Below, piece after piece: positions 42,355-51,013 of a stretch of DNA of 64,000 nucleotides. The notes under the pieces were generated by a model, which did not search any database, was not told the DNA's origin, and saw nothing but the letters and a program-made list of their open reading frames with translations. Origin of the DNA: an uncultured Pseudomonadota bacterium (lineage in GTDB: Bacteria > Pseudomonadota > Alphaproteobacteria > RF32 > CAG-239); NCBI GenBank assembly GCA_902761535.1, contig CACWKS010000001.1, positions 1 through 64,000 of the forward strand, read 5' to 3'. Both the position numbers and the translations under genes were made by a program. The stretch's first letter is position 1, and each line of letters opens with the position of its first letter.

Positions 42355-44187
42355 ATGACAAGAGAACCCAAAGTTTCTGTTATCGTTCCGATTTACAAGG
42401 TTGAAAAATTTATACATAAAGCAATAGACTCTATTTTAAATCAAACTTTGAAAGATATTGAAATTATTTTAGTTGATGATGGCTCGCCGGACAATTGCGG
42501 TAAAATCTGTGATGAATACGCCCAAAAAGATTCTCGCATCAAAGTAATACATCAAAAAAATGGCGGGCTAGGTAATGCATACAACAACGGAATTAAAGCC
42601 GCATCAGGAGAATACATAGGTTTTGTTGAACCTGACGATTGGATCGAACCGGAAATGTATGAAAAATTATATGCTAATACAAACCATAATAAGTGCGATA
42701 TTGTAAAATGTTTTTACACTAGTATTTTAGAAAATGGCGAAAAAAGATTGGAAAAAAATTTTTACGATACAGACTGTAATAAATTTATTAGTGGTAGAGG
42801 AAATTGTCCTAACTTAATCGAAAAGCACGTTTCTCATTGGTCTGCAATATATAATAAATATTTTCTAAATAAAAATAAAATTTTATTTAATGAAACGCCA
42901 GGAGCTGCATCTCAGGATTTTGGTTTTATATTAAAATGTTATGCTTATGCAGAAACTGTATATATTATTCCGTCTTCTTACATTAATTATAGACTTTTTT
43001 CTGGTAATCACAATATTGAACATTTAAATAAAAATATGCTACAAGAATGTATTCTTACTTGTAATTTTTTATTAAATGATAAGAATATACCATCAATAGT
43101 TTGGGAAAATATATATAAGCGTATTGCTATGCGCCTAGTTACAGAAAAGACTTTTTCTTTTACTCAAATTTGTAATCTAAAAAAGATATTAAGAAAAATA
43201 GAAAAACTACAGACATATAAATTTTTTTCTGAAAAGGATAAAAAAATAGTAACAAAATTTATTAGTAAAAAAATTATTAATATAGTATATATTCTTCAAA
43301 ATGAATATACTGTATACTTTTTAAATATCCCAGTATTTAAGAAAAAAATTGAACCTAATAAAACTAAAAAATATTTTCTGGGAATACCTTATAAAACCTG
43401 CAAACAAAAGAATAATAAAATCAAAAAATATTTTTTAGGCATAAAATATAAAACTAAAAATATCCCATCAACTGTTCAAGATATAGTAGTAGAAAATACC
43501 CGTTTGTTGCACATTATAAGTCAAGCCAATATTGTTCAGGCAACACATCAAAAAACTTTTTCTTCATATAAAAACAAATATAAAGATAGAGAAGTTGTTT
43601 TAGTGGCATCAGGACCAACAAACGCTAAATACAAGCCGATAAAAAATGCTGTTCATGTTGGGGTTAATAGAAGTTTTTTAAAAGACAATATTTTATTAGA
43701 TTATCTTTTTATTCAAGATAAAAGAGCTTTTAATGATGGTTACAAAGATAAAATAATTAACTATAAAGGTAATAATTGTAAAAAATTTTTTGGAATATCA
43801 AATGAAAAACACACAGACTGGATTATTCCCGAAAGTTGGAGTATTAAAGCTAATGCCGTTAGATACTATACAGATTTAGGATATAATAGCAAATTTGCAT
43901 ATGATTTGACATCTCAGCACCTTGGAGATTTTGCCTCTGTTGTTTTTGCCGCTTTGCAATTTATATTATGGACTTCCCCTAAGAAGATTTATCTGGTAGG
44001 TTGTGATTGTACAAATGATCCATATGCATATGACAAGACAAAAACAACAGATTTAATTCCTGATCGCAATATTGAAAATTTTAAAAAATTTAAGCAATTT
44101 AAAACGATGTACTATCCTGAAACTGAAATCATTTCTATCAATCCAATAGGTTTGAAAGGATTATTTACTGATGAATATACAGAATAA
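42355..44187 (+). CDS. Two-domain protein: GT2 glycosyltransferase plus DUF115-like domain
   Basis: This 610-residue protein. Residues 1-220 form a GT-A family 2 glycosyltransferase (VSVIVPIYKVEKFIHKAIDS, LVDDGSPDNCG, and the metal site EPDDW). A linker (about 310-375) holds two copies of KKYFLGI(P/K)YK, a motif often met in bacterial LPS glycosyltransferases. Residues 400-600 (EVVLVASGPTNAKYKPI, HVGVNRSF, KKIYLVGCDCTNDPY) resemble the DUF115/MAF-like or sialyltransferase-like Rossmann domain used on sugar chains. It may therefore add two sugars. The base composition drops sharply compared with glf, suggesting a transferred part of the operon. It overlaps the next gene by 17 bp. Confidence 0.75.
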   Translation: MTREPKVSVIVPIYKVEKFIHKAIDSILNQTLKDIEIILVDDGSPDNCGKICDEYAQKDSRIKVIHQKNGGLGNAYNNGIKAASGEYIGFVEPDDWIEPEMYEKLYANTNHNKCDIVKCFYTSILENGEKRLEKNFYDTDCNKFISGRGNCPNLIEKHVSHWSAIYNKYFLNKNKILFNETPGAASQDFGFILKCYAYAETVYIIPSSYINYRLFSGNHNIEHLNKNMLQECILTCNFLLNDKNIPSIVWENIYKRIAMRLVTEKTFSFTQICNLKKILRKIEKLQTYKFFSEKDKKIVTKFISKKIINIVYILQNEYTVYFLNIPVFKKKIEPNKTKKYFLGIPYKTCKQKNNKIKKYFLGIKYKTKNIPSTVQDIVVENTRLLHIISQANIVQATHQKTFSSYKNKYKDREVVLVASGPTNAKYKPIKNAVHVGVNRSFLKDNILLDYLFIQDKRAFNDGYKDKIINYKGNNCKKFFGISNEKHTDWIIPESWSIKANAVRYYTDLGYNSKFAYDLTSQHLGDFASVVFAALQFILWTSPKKIYLVGCDCTNDPYAYDKTKTTDLIPDRNIENFKKFKQFKTMYYPETEIISINPIGLKGLFTDEYTE

Positions 44188-45259
44188 AAAAAATGCATTA
44201 TTAATAATGGCTGCAACCGGAAACTATTTATTTTCCGTAGGCAATGTACTCTTGGGCTTAAAAAAACATTCTCCGAATATGTTTGACGATGTTGTTATCT
44301 ATACCGACGAGACAGCTACAGAACAAGATAAACAAACTATTCAGAGAATTTATCCTGTTACATTTAAGATATACGATTATCAAATTCCAAATAAAGTAGA
44401 TCGTGAACGCTTAAAACATTATTCAAATATGTGTTATGCACGTTTTGAAGCGTTGGCACATTTAGATAAATATCATAAAGTTTTTTGGTTTGATACAGAT
44501 TTTTTGATTACCGGAGATATTTCAGGATTGCTTGAATATGGTAAAACCGGAATTTCCATGTCAATTGATTTGGATCCCTACCCTGAAGGGCATGGTGTTC
44601 ATATGTTTTTTGTTAAGAATGTTCCAGGATATGATATGATGGCAGAAGCTTATGCTTCAGGTTTAATTATTTTCACGGACAAATTAAAAGAGCCTTTGAA
44701 ATTAAGAGAATACCTCTATAAACAATTGGATAAATATTCGTCATACATCAAATATGCCGAGCAGGGTATTTTGCAACTAATGATTGAGGATTTTAAGCTT
44801 AAGGTGGATATGTTTCCCAAACTTATTTATCATGCTTTTCCTTTTGAGGACAAATCAAAGGCTCGTTTGATTCACCTATTAGGAAAATCAAAACCATGGC
44901 AATACTACACCGGTTCAGCCTATAAAGAATGGTATGAAAACCATAAAAAATGGATAGAACTTGGCGGAGATGAAGCCTATACTTTCAAAAAATTAATACA
45001 AAGTCACCCAGAGGCGTTTTATGGGGAAGATCGATACCAAAATATACTATTAATGAATATGTTATCTCGTAAATCAGAAAATTCATTGATAAACAATGTG
45101 GTAGAAATAATAAACTACAAACGTAATAAACGTAAACTTTTGAGATATAAGATCCTTTCAAATCTCACTTTCGGTAAAACTCGCGCTCACTATATACGCA
45201 AGAAAAAAGATCTGAAAGCTAAACTTAAAGCCGTAAAGCAATTTTTAAAAGGAAAATAA
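44171..45259 (+). CDS. Glycosyltransferase, GT8-like
   Basis: This 362-residue protein. The N-terminal part (ALLIMAATGNYLFSVGNVLLG) and the DxD site in HKVFWFDTDFLITGDIS (about 97-113) indicate a GT-A enzyme of the GT8/glycogenin-like group; RLIHLLGKSKPWQYY near 237-251 carries the HxxGxxKPW motif of GT8. The last 50 residues form a basic tail (LTFGKTRAHYIRKKKDL...) shared with the next two proteins and, weakly, a third. The donor is probably one of the UDP-sugars made by the operon; the acceptor is unknown. Confidence 0.8.
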   Translation: MNIQNKKNALLIMAATGNYLFSVGNVLLGLKKHSPNMFDDVVIYTDETATEQDKQTIQRIYPVTFKIYDYQIPNKVDRERLKHYSNMCYARFEALAHLDKYHKVFWFDTDFLITGDISGLLEYGKTGISMSIDLDPYPEGHGVHMFFVKNVPGYDMMAEAYASGLIIFTDKLKEPLKLREYLYKQLDKYSSYIKYAEQGILQLMIEDFKLKVDMFPKLIYHAFPFEDKSKARLIHLLGKSKPWQYYTGSAYKEWYENHKKWIELGGDEAYTFKKLIQSHPEAFYGEDRYQNILLMNMLSRKSENSLINNVVEIINYKRNKRKLLRYKILSNLTFGKTRAHYIRKKKDLKAKLKAVKQFLKGK

Positions 45260-46216
45260 ATGGCAAAATCCCTGAAAATTCTCGTTTGTTACCATAAACC
45301 GGCATATTTAATTAAAGATGATATTTTTATCCCAATTCATTTGGGCAGAATCTTGGCAACTCAAGCAAGTAAAGATGGTAAAATGAGTCAAGAAGATTAC
45401 CAATGGATGTTGGATAATATGATTGGCGATGACACCGGTGATAATATTTCTGAATTAAATCGCCTATTTAATGAAATGAGTGCTGTTTATTGGGCTTGGA
45501 AAAACTATGATAAATTAGGGAATCCTGATTATATTGGCATAAATCATTATCGTCGTTTTTTCAATTTTCCTTGCCTAATATCTGACAACAAAATATGTTT
45601 TGAACATAACGAATTATATGAGGCCATTTCACAAGCGGACATCATTTGTGATAAATTCTTTAGTTATGACAAAGGTCTCTACCAGCATTACCTTGACCAT
45701 AAAAATTGGGGATTTAATCAAATATTTTTCGATGAAGTTCTTAAAATTTTATCTTCAGATAAAAATTATGCCAAATTTCAACACGCGTTTACAAATAATC
45801 AAACAGGCCCCTTATTTAACTGTTTTATCATGCCGAGAGAAGTCTTCTTTGATTATTGCAAATGGATTTTTCCTGTAATTTTTGAACTTTACCAAAGATT
45901 CAAAGATTTTCCGTATGAAGAAAAAGAAAAACGAAACATAGCTTGGATGAGCGAAAGATTAACTTGTGCTTATATATACTGTTGTAGCGAAAAATATAAA
46001 ATAAAACAAATACCATTGGCCAAAATTGATACCAAAATTATTTTTCAAAATAACATTATTCGCGATGTTGTTAATTACAAAAAAAATAAACTTAACTATT
46101 TCAGATGCCGCTTGCTTGCTAATCTCACTTTCGGCAAAACTCGGGCTCATTATAAACGCAAGAAAAAAGAGTTAAAAATTAAACTAAAATACGTAAAACA
46201 ATTTTTGAAAGACTAA
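45260..46216 (+). CDS. DUF4422 glycosyltransferase-like protein
   Basis: This 318-residue protein contains the DUF4422 domain found in capsule and LPS loci: KILVCYHKPAYLI at the start, then ELNRLFNEMSAVYWAWKNYD, IGINHYRRFF (about 93-102) and the NCFIMPREVFFDYCKWIFP segment. These proteins are regarded as glycosyltransferases with GT-A-like folds. It shares the C-terminal tail LTFGKTRAHYKRKKKEL with its neighbours. It directly abuts the previous stop codon. Confidence 0.8.
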   Translation: MAKSLKILVCYHKPAYLIKDDIFIPIHLGRILATQASKDGKMSQEDYQWMLDNMIGDDTGDNISELNRLFNEMSAVYWAWKNYDKLGNPDYIGINHYRRFFNFPCLISDNKICFEHNELYEAISQADIICDKFFSYDKGLYQHYLDHKNWGFNQIFFDEVLKILSSDKNYAKFQHAFTNNQTGPLFNCFIMPREVFFDYCKWIFPVIFELYQRFKDFPYEEKEKRNIAWMSERLTCAYIYCCSEKYKIKQIPLAKIDTKIIFQNNIIRDVVNYKKNKLNYFRCRLLANLTFGKTRAHYKRKKKELKIKLKYVKQFLKD

Positions 46217-46219
46217 CTT

Positions 46220-47353
46220 ATGTCCCGACAACTGCAAATCTTCAACAATTCCGCAAATCCGCCTTTACCGGCTTTTTCTAAAAATAATGTTCCGATTATT
46301 TTCAGTTCAAACAATAATTATGCAGCTTATTTGGCGGTATGCTTAAAATCTCTCATCGCCAATTCTTCTTCTCAAAATAATTATGATATTTGGATATTAG
46401 AAGATAATATAAGCGATGAGAACAAGCAAAAAATTTCAGCAATGCAAACTTCTAATATATCCATTCGGTTTCTTAATATAAATTTTTTATTATCTAACCT
46501 TGATCAATATAATTTCGCAATTCACGGACATTTTAGTATTGCCGCCTATTTCAGACTGTTTATTCCTCGGATATTTTATAAATACACTAAAGTATTATAC
46601 CTTGATTGCGATATTGTTATTCAGAATGATATAGCTAAACTATATTACATCGATTTAGGTACAAATTATATTGCTGCCGTCAAGGATACTACCATACAAT
46701 CACATTTATATAAATCACAACTTGATAAATCATCTTATCCTGACTATTTTACCCAGACGCTCGAAATGCAAAATCCTCAGGATTATTTTAATTCAGGTAT
46801 AATGATTATGAACATTCAAAAACTTGCTGCTTTTGATATGGAAATCAAATGTTTAAAAGCTTTACAACGAATTACTCCTTTATATGTTGATCAATGCATC
46901 TTAAATAATGTACTGCAAGGTCATGTAAAATTTCTTGAAACCGCTTGGAATACCCAATGGCATTTGCCGATATTTGATACTGACTTTCAAAAGCATTTGG
47001 ACGATGACATTGCCGCTGACTACCTTTCAGCTTACACAAACCCGCATATCTTGCATTATACCTCAAATATCAAACCATGGAATTATCCTCAACACCCGAT
47101 GGCTGATCTTTGGTGGCATTATGCTCGTCAAACTCCTTTTTATGAAGAAATAATTTATAAAAATGCTTGCACAAATATCTCATCTAAAGAATTAATGCGT
47201 AATATTTTTTATTACCGAAAAAATCGGCTCAAATATTTCATATATCGCTTGCTTGCTATTTTTACCTTCGGTAAAACTCGCACTCGCTACAAACGCAAGA
47301 AAAAAGAATTAAAAGTTAAGCTAAAATCAGTTAACCAATTTTTGAAAGGCTGA
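46220..47353 (+). CDS. Glycosyltransferase family 8
   Basis: This 377-residue GT8 enzyme resembles LgtC/WaaJ: VPIIFSSNNNYAAYLAVCLK near 24-43, the DxD site KVLYLDCDIVIQNDI near 130-144, YFNSGIMIMNI and the C-terminal HYTSNIKPWNYP (HxxxxxKPW). LgtC-type enzymes transfer galactose or glucose. The shared tail (FTFGKTRTRYKRKKKEL) is present. The donor is inferred to be UDP-Gal or UDP-Glc. Confidence 0.85.
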   Translation: MSRQLQIFNNSANPPLPAFSKNNVPIIFSSNNNYAAYLAVCLKSLIANSSSQNNYDIWILEDNISDENKQKISAMQTSNISIRFLNINFLLSNLDQYNFAIHGHFSIAAYFRLFIPRIFYKYTKVLYLDCDIVIQNDIAKLYYIDLGTNYIAAVKDTTIQSHLYKSQLDKSSYPDYFTQTLEMQNPQDYFNSGIMIMNIQKLAAFDMEIKCLKALQRITPLYVDQCILNNVLQGHVKFLETAWNTQWHLPIFDTDFQKHLDDDIAADYLSAYTNPHILHYTSNIKPWNYPQHPMADLWWHYARQTPFYEEIIYKNACTNISSKELMRNIFYYRKNRLKYFIYRLLAIFTFGKTRTRYKRKKKELKVKLKSVNQFLKG

Positions 47354-47356
47354 TGT

Positions 47357-48370
47357 ATGTCTCAAATTTCCATCATCATACCGGTCTATAATGCCGAAAA
47401 ATATTTGCCAAAATGTTTGGACAGTATTATCAATCAAACCTTCAAAGATATTGAAATCATTTGTGTCAATGATGGCTCAACTGATGATTCTCTTAACATT
47501 CTTAATGACTATACCGCTAAAGATTGTCGTATTAAAGTGTTTTCCCAAGCCAACGCCGGTCCGGCCAAAGCTCGAAATATCGGCTTAACTAATTCGCAAA
47601 GTGAATTTATTATGTTTTGCGATGCTGACGACACCTATGAGCCGGATATGTGCAAAATTATGTTGGATACAATCACCGCAAACCAAGCCGATTGTGCCAT
47701 GTGCAATAGTAATATTATTTCACAAAATGATCGAACTTATAGCGATGTTTATTTTAATCCTCCGCTTAAGGGATTAATAAATAAAAAGTTACATAAAATA
47801 AACGTTGTTTTATGGAACAAAATCTTCAGGAAATCCATCATTGATAAATATAATATCACTTTTCCCGATGGTTTTCTTCATGATGACGATTGTTTTTGGT
47901 ATAAATACGCTCTTTGCTCTCGTAACATTTATATAACTACCGACAAACTCTATAACTACGTTATCCATTCTAACTCAATTATTGATAATTATAATAATCA
48001 TAAACAGGCAAACTATTTCGACCGTTTTTATATTACTAAAAACCTTTTGGAATTCGCTAAAAAGCATCAATTTTTCACTAAAAATCAAAAAGCCTTAAAT
48101 ACAATTTATCTTGGCGAGATTAACGATATTGCCGAATTTGCCGATTTATCCCTCATTGCTTCCGAAATTCAAGCTGTCAATGCTGAATATGGTTTCAATA
48201 CTATCTTTACTCAAGATAATCACATTATTAGTTATAGCAGCCTATCCTCTATGCGGTTAAAATATTACCTATATCAAATCTTAGCCAGTCTCAGCTTTGG
48301 GCACCTTCACAAACGCCTTGATGATCGTCGTAAGAAATATAAAGAACTTCTTAAAAATATAAAATTTTAA
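47357..48370 (+). CDS. Glycosyltransferase family 2
   Basis: This 337-residue GT2 enzyme has ISIIIPVYNAEKYLPKCLDS (4-23), the first metal-site region ICVNDGSTDDSLNIL, and the DxD-type site CDADDTYEPDMC. The C-terminal 45 residues have a divergent version of the operon's shared tail (LASLSFGHLHKRLDDRRKKY). It is last in the operon, followed by a terminator 5 bp after the stop codon. Confidence 0.9.
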   Translation: MSQISIIIPVYNAEKYLPKCLDSIINQTFKDIEIICVNDGSTDDSLNILNDYTAKDCRIKVFSQANAGPAKARNIGLTNSQSEFIMFCDADDTYEPDMCKIMLDTITANQADCAMCNSNIISQNDRTYSDVYFNPPLKGLINKKLHKINVVLWNKIFRKSIIDKYNITFPDGFLHDDDCFWYKYALCSRNIYITTDKLYNYVIHSNSIIDNYNNHKQANYFDRFYITKNLLEFAKKHQFFTKNQKALNTIYLGEINDIAEFADLSLIASEIQAVNAEYGFNTIFTQDNHIISYSSLSSMRLKYYLYQILASLSFGHLHKRLDDRRKKYKELLKNIKF

Positions 48371-48374
48371 TGCA

Positions 48375-48402
48375 GAAAGACAGGTCTTAAACCTGTCTTT
48401 CC
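48375..48402. terminator. Terminator of the polysaccharide operon (also tail terminator)
   Basis: AAAGACAGGT-CTTAA-ACCTGTCTTT is a perfect stem. The same stem recurs at 48632-48654 next to tRNA-Ala, so on the minus strand both the tRNA and its partial copy are each followed by an identical terminator. Confidence 0.85.
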
Positions 48403-48408
48403 TTAAAT

Positions 48409-48612
48409 TGGTGGAGCTAAGGAGGGATTGCAGAGCAAAAACAATCCGGTGAATTGTTTTTGCCGAAATCTGTAGCAGTTGTTAGCAAGCGAAAAGCGAC
48501 AGCGCCATGAGCGAGCGTTACAACTGGCTTGACCGAAGCGAAGTAAGGGCGCGCTCTCAAAGCGCACCCTTACGCAGCAAGACCGAACTCCTGAAAGGAG
48601 CTCGATCCTCCT
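48409..48612 (-). repeat. Post-tRNA element with interrupted tRNA-Ala(GGC) 3' half
   Basis: Read on the minus strand after the tRNA terminator: inverted T-arm (GGAGGATCGAGCTCCT), direct T-arm AGGAGTTCG, an insertion of about 158 bp, then the tail CCTCCTTAGCTCCACCA (48425-48409) and a copy of the tRNA terminator. The insertion contains the hairpins GCAAAAACAAT/ATTGTTTTTGC and TAAGGG(C)GCGCT/AGCGC(A)CCCTTA, the motif GACCGAAGCGAAG, and ends GCAAGAC^CGA on the plus strand. That end and the AAAACAA hairpin match the element at tRNA-Ala(CGC), but here the insertion is reversed relative to the tRNA. Confidence 0.8.
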
Positions 48613-48626
48613 CTATTTTTCTCAAC

Positions 48627-48659
48627 AAAAAAAGACAGGTCTTAAACCTGTCTTTTTTC
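48627..48659. terminator. Terminator after tRNA-Ala(GGC)
   Basis: AAAAAAAGACAGGT-CTTAA-ACCTGTCTTTTTT lies five bases from the CCA end of the minus-strand tRNA. Confidence 0.9.
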
Positions 48660-48663
48660 TAAT

Positions 48664-48739
<76 letters not shown>

Positions 48740-48876
48740 GTTAACACCAAATCTGCGCTCACCATACTCATAATTTTCGCCCTTGTCAAGTAAAAAACAT
48801 CTTGCCAAATTAAGTTTTTTAAATATAATTACCCCAATTTTTTATATTTAATTAATTATTAACAAAAATTTTCAAC

Positions 48877-49551
48877 ATGAAAACAAATGTGATTTTAGTT
48901 CCACTGTTTGGAATTCCCGGAAGCGGTAAAGGAACGATTATTTCGACACTCAAAAAATTATCAGCGACCAACGCCGATATCCAAGTTGTAAGTGTCGAGA
49001 TGGGTAGTCATTTCCGCAAACTGGCCCAAGACGACGAATGCATCCGACAAATCGTAGATAGTGGTAATTTACTCTCTGATTCTACGGCAAATGAGACATT
49101 CCAAAAGCTTATCCAAGAAGTTGCTGCCAATGTCTTGTTCGGGCAAGAGCTGAAAAACAAGGTAGTTATTTTGATCGACGGCTATCCGCGCGCCAAGAAC
49201 CAAGGGGAAAATTTCTTAGCCTTCATCAGAAGCAAAAATCTCGAAGTCGCCCCCGTGTTCCTGGAATTGGATGAGGAAATCAGCATTCAACGTTCTCGGA
49301 TAAGAAGAATTTGTCCTCAATGCGGAGCTACATTCTCTATCAAAGAGCACACAACGTGCCCTAAGTGCCAAAAAAAAGGACGCCGACGCCCCGACGACCA
49401 TTCCATGGCACACCGTATTGCGGTATTTAATGACGAAACTTTGCCTGTAATAAAAGAGGCACGCCAAAGCTTTCAACACCAAATTTCGGTCGAAAGCAAC
49501 GATCTCCGCACTGCCGCCTTGGAAATATGGGCATTTTTTCAAAACCTCTAA
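48877..49551 (+). CDS. Adenylate kinase-like nucleoside monophosphate kinase
   Basis: This 224-residue P-loop kinase of the adenylate kinase family has Walker A GIPGSGKGT (12-20), DGYPRAKNQGENF near 99-111 (the DGFPR motif), and a LID domain with a zinc ribbon CPQC...CPKC (about 146-168) as in Gram-positive-type Adk. The NMP-binding region is unusual: VEMGSHFRKLAQDDE replaces the common STGDMLRA stretch, and the LID lacks typical residues. It may therefore be a paralogue with altered substrate rather than the housekeeping Adk. Codon use includes more GC-rich stretches than its neighbours. The start is AT-rich upstream without a clear ribosome site. Confidence 0.75.
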   Translation: MKTNVILVPLFGIPGSGKGTIISTLKKLSATNADIQVVSVEMGSHFRKLAQDDECIRQIVDSGNLLSDSTANETFQKLIQEVAANVLFGQELKNKVVILIDGYPRAKNQGENFLAFIRSKNLEVAPVFLELDEEISIQRSRIRRICPQCGATFSIKEHTTCPKCQKKGRRRPDDHSMAHRIAVFNDETLPVIKEARQSFQHQISVESNDLRTAALEIWAFFQNL

Positions 49552-49592
49552 AAACAAAAGCCCCGACCACAAGATCCGGGCTTTTGTTTTTT
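49550..49592. terminator. Bidirectional terminator
   Basis: AAAAACAAAAGCCC / GGGCTTTTGTTTTT is a long stem between convergent genes. It overlaps the very end of the GNAT gene. Confidence 0.85.
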
Positions 49593-50062
49593 TAAGAATC
49601 TGACGGATAGCGTTTGTGGTGACCGGTTTTACACTCCATAGCCCAAGACATCAACAATTCTTGCTCTTTTGTTCCTTCGTCGGTCTGTTCCGCCATAATC
49701 TTAAAACCGTTATTTTTATAAAAACGCAAAGCATCTTTATTCTTAGCAAATACTTTTAATGTTAATTCCGGATAAATATTCTTAACATAATTCATCAATT
49801 TTGAACCGATTCTTTGCTTTTGATATTTCGGATCAACAAACAATGCTCCTACATATCTGTCATCTATCGTACTTATAAAACCTTTAATTTGATGTTTATC
49901 TTCAAACACATAACTCTCGGTATTCGGTAAATAATACTTACGCACCGACGGCAACATTTTCTGCCAATATTCTCCGGACACAAAACTATGTGCTTGTTTG
50001 GAACCTTCCAACCAAATCGCTAATATTTTCTCAATATCTGCCTCTTGATATTTTCTAATCAT
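49592..50062 (-). CDS. GNAT-family N-acetyltransferase
   Basis: This 156-residue protein has the GNAT fold: MIRKYQEADIEKILAIWLEG at the start, GALFVDPKYQKQRIGSKLM with the acetyl-CoA loop (Q/R-x-x-G, about 77-90), and VFAKNKDALRFYKNNGFKI near 104-122. It is similar to small acetyltransferases annotated PhnO/YjaB-like; the substrate is unknown. It overlaps the EamA transporter gene by four bases, forming the end of a parE-EamA-GNAT unit. Confidence 0.8.
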   Translation of the reverse strand: MIRKYQEADIEKILAIWLEGSKQAHSFVSGEYWQKMLPSVRKYYLPNTESYVFEDKHQIKGFISTIDDRYVGALFVDPKYQKQRIGSKLMNYVKNIYPELTLKVFAKNKDALRFYKNNGFKIMAEQTDEGTKEQELLMSWAMECKTGHHKRYPSDS

Positions 50063-51003
50063 CTGTGTTTTTTCCTTAAAGATATTCTTTTCAACCTGCG
50101 TTCCATAAACAAACGCCTGGCTCTGCGATATACCACTATCGATTTTGCATGGCTTTTCAATATAATATTAAATTCTCTCATTGTTAGAATTACACCCCAG
50201 GTCACCAAAATCGATCCTACCATAATTTGCCAATTTACATCATCATCAAACATTATCACTCCGGCAGCAATACCGAAAATAATACGCAATGTACTGAATG
50301 GTGCAATCTTATTAACACCATTTACCGCAATCAACCTCTGCCACATAAACATCGCAATTGTCAAAGCAACGACCTCAAATGCCATCGGCCAACCGGCAAT
50401 TCCCCAATCAATATTTGCCAATTCACGATAATCATAATGCTCATAAAAAATCGAACCTGTTGCCGTAAAAGGCAAAGCAAACAAATAAGAATACGCCGCA
50501 AAAACCGGCACTGATATATGTTTGGTATCCTTAAATACAATCTGACAAATTCCCCAAAAAATACGAGAAAGCAAAATCAACGCTACTCCGACAAAACTCA
50601 TTTGCGGAATTCCCATTATCACCGCCACACCTATAAATGACAGCATAATCGATAATGATTGCTTAAAGTTAATACGTTCTTTTGCCCAAATACAAGCCAT
50701 AATCACCGAAATCGGTCCCTCGGTCTGTAACAATAGTGAACAAGCTGATGGTGATAAATCACGATATGCTTCATAAATTAATAAATTAGTAATTACATTG
50801 GATGTTAATGCCACAATAAACATCTGTTTCAATTCATGTTTGTATGGACGCGCAAAAGGCAAAAATATTGCAGCAGTAATGGCATAACGAATAGTTAAAA
50901 ACGTATATGGAGGAATTTCCTGTAACCCCAACTTACTTATCGCAGGATTAACACCCCAAATAAATACGACCAATAACGCACCTAAAACTGCCGAAAGTTT
51001 CAT
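50059..51003 (-). CDS. EamA/DMT-family transporter
   Basis: This 314-residue inner-membrane protein has ten helices in two EamA repeats: FIWGVNPAISKLGLQEIPPY near 13-32, the first repeat ending PISVIMACIWAKERIN, and the second with APFSTLRIIFGIAAGVIMFD. Such transporters export metabolites or amino acids; the substrate is unknown. ATG 51003 has AAGGAAAA upstream. The C-terminal tail is Arg-rich (RRARRLFMERRLKRISLRKK). It lies 11 bp downstream of parE. Confidence 0.85.
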   Translation of the reverse strand: MKLSAVLGALLVVFIWGVNPAISKLGLQEIPPYTFLTIRYAITAAIFLPFARPYKHELKQMFIVALTSNVITNLLIYEAYRDLSPSACSLLLQTEGPISVIMACIWAKERINFKQSLSIMLSFIGVAVIMGIPQMSFVGVALILLSRIFWGICQIVFKDTKHISVPVFAAYSYLFALPFTATGSIFYEHYDYRELANIDWGIAGWPMAFEVVALTIAMFMWQRLIAVNGVNKIAPFSTLRIIFGIAAGVIMFDDDVNWQIMVGSILVTWGVILTMREFNIILKSHAKSIVVYRRARRLFMERRLKRISLRKKHR

Positions 51004-51013
51004 CTGATTTTCC

